In this document: in pieces, positions 56,799 to 64,000 of the stretch
Layout of the letters: each line of letters opens with the position of its first letter
Numbering within the stretch: the stretch's first letter is position 1
Source: Arthrobacter sp. U41
GTDB taxonomy: Bacteria > Actinomycetota > Actinomycetes > Actinomycetales > Micrococcaceae
NCBI RefSeq assembly: GCF_001750145.1
Contig: NZ_CP015732.1
Location: 62,001-126,000, forward strand
Length of the DNA stretch: 64,000 nt
Direction: 5' to 3'
Notes under the pieces: model-generated
Seen by the model: the letters and a program-made list of their open reading frames with translations, nothing else
Told to the model about the DNA's origin: nothing
The model's database searches: none
Translations under genes and position numbers: made by a program

Positions 56799-59126
56799 TC
56801 AGGAGGTGGGCACCAGCAGCGCCACGGGGTAGTCGCGCAGGATCTCGGCCAGCGGCACCGGGCCGGCGCGGAAGGTGTTCCCCGTCAGCTCGTCCGCCAT
56901 GTCCACGGCAAGGTCGACGGCGGTGTCCCGCCAGCCGCCCTGCTGCTCCAGTCCCCGGGGCAGCCGGGTGGCGAGGGTGAGCGCCCCGGCGTCCGCGGCA
57001 GTCCCGCGGTCAAAGCACACCAGGTGCCCGGCCGCCGGCCCGGTTGCCGCAACCGGACGGTAGCCGGTGAACAGCTCCGGGCGGTCCCGGCGCAGCCGCA
57101 GCGCCCGCGAGGTGACCAGCAGCTTCGCGGTTTCGTCCGTGTACGACGCCGGGCGTTCGCCGGCGTCGAGTGCTGCCAGGGCCGCGCGCCGCGCGCCGTA
57201 GTCGAACGGGCGGCGGTTGTCCGGATCCGTCAGCGAGCGGTCCCAGAACTCGGTGCCCTGGTAGACATCCGGGACCCCGGGCATGGTCAGCTGCACCAGC
57301 TTGGCGCCCAGGGAATTGACGGCGCCGCAGGGCGCCAGAAGCTCCACCAGGGAATCCAGCTCCGCCCGGACCCTGGGATGGTCGAAGACCGCGTCGACGG
57401 CCGCGGAGAGCTGCTTCTCGAAGGCCTCGTCCGGGTCCAGCCAGTCCGTTGAGTTGCCGGCCTCGCGGGCCGCCTTCATCGCGTAGTACTGGAGGCGTTC
57501 CCGGTCCGCGGGCCAGACACCGGCAATGGACTGCCAGAGCAGGTTCGCCAGCGGCCCGTCGGGCAGCGGCGCCAGTTCCTGCAGCCGGGCCAGGACGGCC
57601 TTCCATTCACCGGACAGCTCCGCGAGGACCGAGATCCTGGCACGGGTGTCTTCGCTGCGTTTGGTGTCGTGCGTGCTCAGCGTGGTCATGGAGAGCGGGA
57701 GCTCGGCCTGCCGGCGGACCATCCGGTGGTGGAATTCCTCCGGCGCCACGGAGAATTCAGTGGGATCGGCCCCGACCTCCGTCAACGTGCCCAAGCGGGT
57801 GTAACGGAAGAACGCGGTGTCTTCCACCCCCTTGGCCATAACCATGCCGGAGGTCTGCTGGAAGCGGCGCCCCAGCTCGGCACTTTCCTCCGGACCGGCG
57901 TCCAGCAGCAGCGGCAGCAGCAGCGCGACGGCGTCGGCCAGCTCGGGACGGCGGCGGACGGCTAGTGCGCACGCCTCCGTCAGGACGTCGGCACCCTCGG
58001 GCAGGTAGCTGCGGTACACCGGGAAGGCGGCGATGATCTCGGAGAGGGCGTCGGCAGCCGCGTCGACCGGGAGGCCGGCGCCGGGCGGCACCAGCCGCGC
58101 CAGCCGGAGCATCTCCGAGTGCAGGATCCCGTCCGTGATCCGGCGCTTGGTGCCCCGGATCATCTCCTCGTAGTCGGCGGGCCGGCCGCCGCGCAGTTCG
58201 GCGTCGAGGGCGTCCAGGGCTTCCTGCCCTGCGGGGTCGACAAAGAGCCGGTCCACGTCCGCGAGGGCGTCGTAGCCGGTGGTTCCGTCGCAGTCGAAAC
58301 TGTCGGGAAGCACCTCCCCCGGCTCGAGGATCTTCTCGATCAGCAGGTAGCTGCCGCCCGTGACCTCGCGGAGCCGGTGCAGGTAACCTTCCGGGTCCGC
58401 CAGTCCGTCCGGGTGGTCGATCCGGAGACCGTCGACCAGCCCTTCGCGGAACCAGCGGATGACCTCGGCGTGGGCCTCATCGAAGACCTCCGGGAGTTCG
58501 ACCCGGATGCCGGCGAGGCTGTTGACGGCGAAGAACCTGCGGTAGTTCAGCTCGTTGTCGGCCCGGCGCCAGCCGATCAGCTCGTAGTGCTGCCGGTCGT
58601 GGACCGCCCGGGGGTCATCGCCCTCGGTGTGGCTGCCCTCGGCGAGCGGGAAGCGGTGGTCGTAGTACCGCAGCTCCCCGTCCTTGATTTCCAGCGCGTC
58701 GACGTCGGAGTCCGAGCCCAGCACGGGGATCCGGATCCGGCCGCCGCCGAAGTCCCAGTCGACGTCGAACGCCGGGGCGTAGCGGGACTGCTGGCCCTCC
58801 TTGAGCAGGGACCACCACCACGGGTTCTGGGCGGGGGTTGCGACGCCGACATGGTTCGGCACGATGTCGACGAGCACCCCCATCCCGGCTTCCCGCGCCG
58901 CCTGTGACGCGGCGACCAGGCCCTTGGGGCCGCCACGGTCGGGGTCGATCGCGGAGGGGTCGGTGACGTCATAGCCGTGGTCCGAGCCCTTCTCCGCGGT
59001 CAGGATCGGCGAAAGGTAGATCCAGTCCACGCCGAGTGACTTCAGGTACGGCACCGTGTCGGCGGCGTCCTGGAGGGTGAAACCGGGCCGGACCTGGAGC
59101 CGGTAGGTGGAGACGGGGGTCCTCAT
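56799..59126 (-). CDS. treY: malto-oligosyltrehalose synthase
   Basis: Isomerises the reducing-end alpha-1,4 bond of maltodextrin to alpha,alpha-1,1. The 775-residue GH13 protein starts [20 protein letters not shown], has DIVPNHVGV, the nucleophile motif [28 protein letters not shown] and [17 protein letters not shown]. Its ATG overlaps the treX stop codon (ATGA). It is in the order treX-treY-treZ on the minus strand. Confidence 0.96.
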   Translation of the reverse strand: MRTPVSTYRLQVRPGFTLQDAADTVPYLKSLGVDWIYLSPILTAEKGSDHGYDVTDPSAIDPDRGGPKGLVAASQAAREAGMGVLVDIVPNHVGVATPAQNPWWWSLLKEGQQSRYAPAFDVDWDFGGGRIRIPVLGSDSDVDALEIKDGELRYYDHRFPLAEGSHTEGDDPRAVHDRQHYELIGWRRADNELNYRRFFAVNSLAGIRVELPEVFDEAHAEVIRWFREGLVDGLRIDHPDGLADPEGYLHRLREVTGGSYLLIEKILEPGEVLPDSFDCDGTTGYDALADVDRLFVDPAGQEALDALDAELRGGRPADYEEMIRGTKRRITDGILHSEMLRLARLVPPGAGLPVDAAADALSEIIAAFPVYRSYLPEGADVLTEACALAVRRRPELADAVALLLPLLLDAGPEESAELGRRFQQTSGMVMAKGVEDTAFFRYTRLGTLTEVGADPTEFSVAPEEFHHRMVRRQAELPLSMTTLSTHDTKRSEDTRARISVLAELSGEWKAVLARLQELAPLPDGPLANLLWQSIAGVWPADRERLQYYAMKAAREAGNSTDWLDPDEAFEKQLSAAVDAVFDHPRVRAELDSLVELLAPCGAVNSLGAKLVQLTMPGVPDVYQGTEFWDRSLTDPDNRRPFDYGARRAALAALDAGERPASYTDETAKLLVTSRALRLRRDRPELFTGYRPVAATGPAAGHLVCFDRGTAADAGALTLATRLPRGLEQQGGWRDTAVDLAVDMADELTGNTFRAGPVPLAEILRDYPVALLVPTS

Positions 59127-61363
59127 TCGGCGGCAGCCTTCGCCGCGCTGGTCGCGGCGGCGTCGGCCTGTGCCTCCGCCATCTCCTCGAGGGCGTCCTC
59201 GTGCTCGGCCATCGAGGCCAGTGACGCGGCCGCGGAGTAATCCACCTCAACCTCGGGGCCCGAGTGGGCGCGGAGCACCACCATGGACTTGGCGGCGAGC
59301 TTCAGCACCGACCGTGCCTTGAGCGGCTCCGTGGTGTCGGCCTGGTCCGAGGTGTCCACCAGGACGTCCCAGAACGGCGAGTACTCCTCCGCCGGCAGGG
59401 TGAAGTCCACGTCCTCGTCGTGGGCGTTGAAACCGAGCAGGAAGCTGTCGTCGGTGATCCGGCGGCCGCGGGAGTCCTGTTCCTGGATGCCGTGGCCGTT
59501 GTAGAAGACGCCGATGGTGCGGCCGAAGCCGCTGTCCCAGTCCTCCGGGAGCATTTCGGTGCCGTCCGGTGTCAGCCAGACGATGTCCGGCAGTTTTTCG
59601 CCCTCGCCGCGGCGCACCGGGCGGCCGTCGAAGAAGCGGCTGCGCCGGAACGTCGGGTGGTCGTGGCGGATCTTGTTGACCACGGCGGTGAACTCCACCA
59701 GCGGCTGGTCCATGGCTTCCCAGTGGATCCAGCTCAGCTCGGAGTCCTGGCAGTAGGTGTTGTTGTTGCCTTGCTGGGTGCGGCCGAGTTCGTCACCGTG
59801 CAGCAGCATCGGGACGCCCTGCGAGAGCAGCAGGGTGGCGATGAAGTTGCGCTGCTGCCGGGCGCGGAGAGTCAGCACGCGTTCGTTGTCGGTGTCCCCT
59901 TCCTCGCCGCAGTTCCAGGACCGGTTGTGGGATTCGCCGTCGTTGTTGCCCTCGCCGTTGGCATCGTTGTGCTTCTCGTTGTAGGACACCAGGTCGCGCA
60001 TGGTGAAGCCGTCGTGGGCGGTCACGAAGTTGATCGAGGCCACCGGGCGCCGCGCCGAGCTTTCGTACAGGTCCGCCGAGCCGGTCAGGCGGGACGCGAA
60101 TTCGCCCAGCGTGGAGGGCTCCCCGCGCCAGAAGTCGCGGACCGTGTCGCGGTATTTTCCGTTCCATTCGGTCCACTGCGGCGGGAAGTTGCCCACCTGG
60201 TAGCCGCCGGGGCCGATGTCCCAGGGCTCGGCGATCAGCTTGACTTGGGAGACCACCGGGTCCTGCTGGATGAGTTCGAAGAAGGTGGAGAGCTTGTCGA
60301 CGTCGTAGAACTCGCGGGCCAGGGTGGAGGCGAGGTCGAAGCGGAAGCCGTCGACGTGCATTTCCAGGACCCAGTAGCGCAGCGAGTCCATCAGCAGCTG
60401 GAGCGAGTGCGGGTGCCGGACGTTGAGCGAGTTGCCGGTGCCGGTGTAGTCCATGTAGTGCTTCAGGTCGTCGTCGACGAGGCGGTAGTAGGCCTGGTTG
60501 TCGATGCCCTTGAAGGAGAGCGTGGGGCCGAGGTGGTTGCCTTCCGCGGTGTGGTTGTAGACCACGTCCAGGATCACCTCGATGCCGGCCTTGTGCAGCT
60601 CGCGGACCATAGCCTTGAATTCCTGGACCTGGTGCCCGACGTCGCCGGAGGAGCTGTAGGTGTTCTGCGGGGCGAAGAAGCCGATGGTGTTGTAGCCCCA
60701 GTAGTTGTTGAGGCCCTTCTCTTCGAGGGTGCCGTCGTTGACGAACTGGTGGACCGGCATGAGCTCGATCGCGGTGACACCGAGCTTCTTGAGGTGGTCA
60801 ATAACCGCCGGGTGCGACACTCCGGCGTAGGTGCCGCGCTGCTCTTCGGGAATTTCCGGGTGCAGCTCGGTCAGGCCCTTGACGTGGGCCTCATAGATCA
60901 CCGATTCGTGGTACGGGATGCGCAGCAGGCGGTCACCGTCCCATTCGAAGAACGGGTTGATCACCACGCCGTGCATGGTGTGCGGGGCCGAGTCGGCGTC
61001 GTTGCGGGAGTCGGGGTCGCCGAACTCGTAGGTGAAGAGCGCCGGGTCCCAGTCGATCTGGCCCTGGATGGCCTTGGCGTACGGGTCAAGGAGCAGCTTG
61101 TTCGCGTTGAAGCGGTCGCCGTGCTCCGGCGCGTACGGGCCGTGGACCCGGTAGCCGTACTTCTGCCCCGGCTGGACGAGCGGCAGGTAGCAGTGCCACA
61201 CGTAGCCGTCCACCTCGGTCAGCTCGATCCGTGTCTCGCTCAGGTCATCGGCAAGGATGCACAGCTCCACCCGTTCGGCACGTTCGCTGAACAGGGCAAA
61301 GTTGGTGCCAGTGCCGTCAAAGGTGGCTCCCAGCGGGTATGCCGTTCCGGGCCAGACTTCCAT
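59123..61363 (-). CDS. treX: glycogen debranching enzyme GlgX/TreX
   Basis: Hydrolyses alpha-1,6 branch points of glycogen to provide linear dextrins for TreY. The 746-residue protein has a CBM48 domain ([19 protein letters not shown]), [29 protein letters not shown] (nucleophile), [16 protein letters not shown] (acid/base) and [20 protein letters not shown] 61363 is chosen because GAGGAG lies five bases before it; a longer frame starts 27 bases upstream. The tail is Ala-rich with alternating charges. Confidence 0.95.
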   Translation of the reverse strand: MEVWPGTAYPLGATFDGTGTNFALFSERAERVELCILADDLSETRIELTEVDGYVWHCYLPLVQPGQKYGYRVHGPYAPEHGDRFNANKLLLDPYAKAIQGQIDWDPALFTYEFGDPDSRNDADSAPHTMHGVVINPFFEWDGDRLLRIPYHESVIYEAHVKGLTELHPEIPEEQRGTYAGVSHPAVIDHLKKLGVTAIELMPVHQFVNDGTLEEKGLNNYWGYNTIGFFAPQNTYSSSGDVGHQVQEFKAMVRELHKAGIEVILDVVYNHTAEGNHLGPTLSFKGIDNQAYYRLVDDDLKHYMDYTGTGNSLNVRHPHSLQLLMDSLRYWVLEMHVDGFRFDLASTLAREFYDVDKLSTFFELIQQDPVVSQVKLIAEPWDIGPGGYQVGNFPPQWTEWNGKYRDTVRDFWRGEPSTLGEFASRLTGSADLYESSARRPVASINFVTAHDGFTMRDLVSYNEKHNDANGEGNNDGESHNRSWNCGEEGDTDNERVLTLRARQQRNFIATLLLSQGVPMLLHGDELGRTQQGNNNTYCQDSELSWIHWEAMDQPLVEFTAVVNKIRHDHPTFRRSRFFDGRPVRRGEGEKLPDIVWLTPDGTEMLPEDWDSGFGRTIGVFYNGHGIQEQDSRGRRITDDSFLLGFNAHDEDVDFTLPAEEYSPFWDVLVDTSDQADTTEPLKARSVLKLAAKSMVVLRAHSGPEVEVDYSAAASLASMAEHEDALEEMAEAQADAAATSAAKAAAE

Positions 61364-61454
61364 GTGTTCTCCTCGTGCATATGCGGACAATCTCTAGACA
61401 GACTACTTGTAAGTAGGGTTATCATCCCTGTCGGGACGGTTCGTGCGGTCGGCG

Positions 61455-62969
61455 TTACATTCTCCGCAGCGCCTCCGGGACGGCCTCTGCTATGCCGCTC
61501 GCCGTGACCGGCGCACCTGCGGAGGCGAGGCTCCCGGCCCTTCCGTGGACGCTGGCGGCAATCGCCGCGATGCCGGCCCAACGGTCCGCGTCGGGGATGC
61601 CGCGGGAGGTGAAGGCCCCGGTGTTTTCCGCCAGTTGAGCCAGCAGGGATCCGAGCACACCGGCCAGGACATCCCCGCTGCCGGCCGTGGCCAGCCAGGG
61701 TGACGCCTCGGCCTGGCTGAAGACGGCACCTGACGGTGCGGCCACGAGTGTTGTGGCGCCCTTGAGCAGCACGGTGGCGCCGGTCAGTTCGCTGGCACGC
61801 CGGGCCGCGGCGAGGGTGACCTGCTCCACGTCGGAGCGGCCGGGTTCCTCCCCGTACCGCGCCAGCAAGGCGGCGAGTTCCCCGGCGTGCGGTGTCAGCA
61901 CGAACCGTGGGGTCAGGGCCCGGGGCAGGGCGGGCAGCGCCCCGGCGTCGGCCACGACGGGAAGCCCGCTGGCGGCGGCGTCGCGGACCCGCTCCAGCTG
62001 CTCGTGGGCTGCTTCATCCAGGCCCGGGCCCAGGAGCCAGGCCTGGACGTGGGTGTCCGCGGCGCTGCCGGAGCCGCAGACGACTTCGGGGCAGGACCTC
62101 CGGACCAGGTCCGCGACGTCGGGCGGGCCGAGGTAGCGCACCATCCCGACGCCGGACGCCAGGGCGCCGCGGCAGGCGAGCACGGCGGCGCCAGGGTATT
62201 GCGCCGACCCGGCCACGACGCCCAGGACGCCGCGGGTGTACTTGTGCGAGCGGCGCTCCGGCTGGGGCAGCAGGGCGGACAGGTCCTCCGCTTCGAAGCG
62301 GCGCAGGGCCGGCTCCGGCAGGGCAGCGTCGATGCCAATCGGAATCACCAGTACCCGGCCGGTGAAGTCAGCCCCGGGATCGGCCAGCAGTCCGGCCTTG
62401 GCCGCCCCGAAAGTCACGGTCAGCTCCGCCCGGAGCACCGGGGTGTGGGCTTCTCCGGTGTCGGCGTCCACACCGCTGGGAATGTCGCAGGCCACCACCA
62501 GCCCGGGCCGGGAGCGTCCGAGCGCCTCGACCAGCTCCGCGGCCGGTCCCCGGAGCCCGCCCTGCGCACCGGTCCCCAGGACCGCGTCAATGACGACGTC
62601 GGAGCCGGCAGCGGCCGCCGCCGCAACGGGCACATTGTCCGGAGTCAGCCGGAGCACCCGGCCGCCGGCCTTTTCAAAGGCCGCGAGTCCTTCCGGGTGG
62701 GCGCCGCCCGCGGTGAGGACCGCCGTCGTCCGCATGCCGCGGCGCGCCAGCATCGCCGCCGCGAACAGTCCGTCACCGCCGTTGTTGCCCTTGCCGGCGA
62801 GCACCGTGGCGCTGGCGCCGTAGAGGCGCCTCCCGCCGGCCCGCAGTTCGCGGACCACCGCGTTGGCCAGCCCGTAGGCGGCCCGCTGCATCAGAACAGC
62901 GCCCGCACCATCGTCCAGGAAGCGCTTTTCAGCCTCTCGTATCTGGGTTCCGGTGTAGGCGCTGATCAT
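61455..62969 (-). CDS. nnrD/nnrE: bifunctional NAD(P)H-hydrate epimerase/ADP-dependent dehydratase
   Basis: Repairs hydrated NADH and NADPH. The 504-residue fusion has the epimerase domain first (MISAYTGTQIREAEKRFL, KGNNGGDGLFAAAML, DIPSGVDADTG), then the ribokinase-like dehydratase domain (VLTPHAGELAALLARYG, ATAGSGDVLAGVLGSLLAQL). ATG 62969 is chosen over the ATG at 62993, which lacks a ribosome binding site. It lies downstream of acpS on the same strand. Confidence 0.94.
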   Translation of the reverse strand: MISAYTGTQIREAEKRFLDDGAGAVLMQRAAYGLANAVVRELRAGGRRLYGASATVLAGKGNNGGDGLFAAAMLARRGMRTTAVLTAGGAHPEGLAAFEKAGGRVLRLTPDNVPVAAAAAAGSDVVIDAVLGTGAQGGLRGPAAELVEALGRSRPGLVVACDIPSGVDADTGEAHTPVLRAELTVTFGAAKAGLLADPGADFTGRVLVIPIGIDAALPEPALRRFEAEDLSALLPQPERRSHKYTRGVLGVVAGSAQYPGAAVLACRGALASGVGMVRYLGPPDVADLVRRSCPEVVCGSGSAADTHVQAWLLGPGLDEAAHEQLERVRDAAASGLPVVADAGALPALPRALTPRFVLTPHAGELAALLARYGEEPGRSDVEQVTLAAARRASELTGATVLLKGATTLVAAPSGAVFSQAEASPWLATAGSGDVLAGVLGSLLAQLAENTGAFTSRGIPDADRWAGIAAIAASVHGRAGSLASAGAPVTASGIAEAVPEALRRM

Positions 62970-63031
62970 GGTTTCAGTCCATTCGCGGTGCATTCGCTGT
63001 GGGAGTCAGGCTCTGGACAGGCTCGTAATGC

Positions 63032-63379
63032 TCAGCCTTCGGCGATGACCGTCGCCGTGGCGATGCCGCCGTCGTGGCTCATCGAGAGGTGCCAGCGTTT
63101 GACGCCCTTCGATTCCGCGACGGCCAGCACCGTGCCTTTGACCTGGACGGTGGGCCCGTTCTGGTCCAGCCCGATCCAGCAGTCCTGCCAGTTCATGCCC
63201 GCCGGGGCGCCGAGGACTTTGGCCACGGCCTCCTTCGCGGCAAACCGGGCAGCCAGGGAGCGCGTGTTCAGTTCGCGCTCTGCGGGGACGAACAGCCGGT
63301 CGCGCAGCCCGGGGGTGCGCTCGAGCTGCCGGCCGAACCGTTCAATGTCTACGACGTCTACGCCAATGCCAACAATCAT
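63032..63379 (-). CDS. acpS: holo-[acyl-carrier-protein] synthase
   Basis: Transfers 4'-phosphopantetheine from CoA to the acyl carrier protein serine. The 115-residue protein has [19 protein letters not shown] and the metal-binding [13 protein letters not shown], both family hallmarks. It follows glmS by a 4-base gap and precedes the nnrD/E gene, a common actinobacterial order. Confidence 0.97.
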   Translation of the reverse strand: MIVGIGVDVVDIERFGRQLERTPGLRDRLFVPAERELNTRSLAARFAAKEAVAKVLGAPAGMNWQDCWIGLDQNGPTVQVKGTVLAVAESKGVKRWHLSMSHDGGIATATVIAEG

Positions 63380-63383
63380 GGCG

Positions 63384-64000
63384 TTATTCTACGGTCACGC
63401 TCTTGGCCAGGTTGCGAGGCTGGTCGACGTCGTAACCCTTGGCCGAGGCCAGGGCAAGGGCAAAGATCTGCAGCGGGACCGTGCTGAGCAGCGGGGCCAG
63501 CAGCGGGGGGGTCTCCGGGATGTAGAAGACGTGCTCGGCGTAGGCCTTGACGGCCTCGTCGCCCTCTTCCGCGATCACGATCGTCTTGGCGCCGCGCGCC
63601 CGGACTTCCTGGATGTTGGAGACGACCTTGGCGTGCAGCGAGTCCCTGCCCCGCGGCGAGGGGACCACCACGAAGACGGGCTGGCCCTCCTCGATCAGCG
63701 CAATCGGGCCGTGCTTGAGCTCGCCGGCGGCGAAGCCCTCGGCATGGATGTAGGCGAGTTCCTTGAGCTTGAGCGCGCCCTCCATCGCCACCGGGAAACC
63801 GACGTGGCGGCCCAGGAACAGCACGGACTTGGCGTCCGCCATGGCCGTGCCGAGTTCCTTGATCTGCGCCTCGTTGTCGAGGATCCGCTGGATCTTGGCG
63901 GGGATCTTGTTCAGGTCCGCGAGGATGTCCTTGATCTCGCCCTGGAACTTGTTGCCGCGCAGCTGGGCCAGGTAGAGGCCCAGGAGGTAGGCGGCGGTGA
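63384..64000 (-). CDS. glmS: glutamine--fructose-6-phosphate transaminase, 3' part
   Basis: C-terminal 205 or so residues of GlmS, which makes glucosamine-6-phosphate for peptidoglycan and UDP-GlcNAc. The SIS domain shows [40 protein letters not shown] and the end [11 protein letters not shown]. The reading frame is open through position 64000, so the gene continues beyond the window. Confidence 0.95.
   Translation of the reverse strand, partial: TAAYLLGLYLAQLRGNKFQGEIKDILADLNKIPAKIQRILDNEAQIKELGTAMADAKSVLFLGRHVGFPVAMEGALKLKELAYIHAEGFAAGELKHGPIALIEEGQPVFVVVPSPRGRDSLHAKVVSNIQEVRARGAKTIVIAEEGDEAVKAYAEHVFYIPETPPLLAPLLSTVPLQIFALALASAKGYDVDQPRNLAKSVTVE

Noticed and set aside
59264..61507. 747-codon plus-strand frame opposite treX
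   Set aside because: Antisense shadow; valine/aspartate-rich nonsense composition and no ribosome binding site.

Overview
The window is a gene-dense, high-GC chromosomal segment of an actinobacterium, most likely Arthrobacter/Pseudarthrobacter or a close Micrococcaceae relative. Evidence: mycothiol genes (mshA, ino1), guaB plus guaB3, the 5-FCL/FmdB/galU/RimJ neighbourhood known from other actinobacteria, a SURF1-DUF3817-guaA group, groES-groEL under CIRCE control, and frequent GTG/TTG starts with ATGA-type overlaps. Almost all of it is chromosomal core; no prophage, transposase, rRNA or CRISPR array was seen. No gene-free stretch exceeds about 300 bases.

Layout. 0-5.6 kb: methyltransferase, YqeY protein, Tat-exported phosphoesterase, UbiB-like kinase with a PadR regulator. 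5.8-11.7 kb: tRNA-Ala, NmrA-like oxidoreductase, a possible GlpR/SepX divisome membrane protein, RimJ-like GNAT, galU, 5-FCL, a CIRCE-controlled Ruc/FmdB zinc ribbon and a SAF protein. 11.7-15.9 kb: a very large DUF4011-helicase-Vsr-type protein with degenerate active-site motifs. 16-22.8 kb: guaA, DUF3817, SURF1, an orphan PTS EIIA, glpD, guaB3. 22.9-26.5 kb: an accessory-looking operon holding a WXG100-type protein with a glycine-rich hydrophobic C-terminus, an EspG-like protein and three four-helix membrane proteins, two of them tandem paralogues. 26.5-36.3 kb: ABC exporter, guaB, acyltransferase-3/SGNH, DUF389 and groEL/groES with two CIRCE boxes. 36.3-44.5 kb: THUMP-like methyltransferase, shikimate dehydrogenase-like protein, YbdK-type ligase, and the alr-tsaE-tsaB-rimI-tsaD operon. 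44.5-48 kb: two copies of a 79-bp palindromic repeat, PfkB kinase, GH4 glycosidase, GNAT. 48-53.7 kb: mshA, fhs, a DUF559 nuclease gene flanked by oppositely oriented 32-bp-period repeat arrays, ino1. 53.9-64 kb: aldo/keto reductase, treZ-treY-treX, nnrD/E, acpS and the 3' part of glmS.

How the genes work together: ino1 and mshA supply the first steps of mycothiol synthesis; guaB and guaA make GMP; fhs and 5-FCL feed the folate one-carbon pool; treX-Y-Z convert glycogen to trehalose; tsaE/B/D make t6A on tRNA; galU makes UDP-glucose; HrcA probably controls groES-groEL and the Ruc-like chaperone together. The most unusual parts are the WXG100/EspG-like/membrane-protein cassette (a candidate type VII toxin-immunity locus without its own secretion ATPase here), the DUF559 locus between repeat arrays, and the apparently pseudoenzymatic helicase-nuclease.
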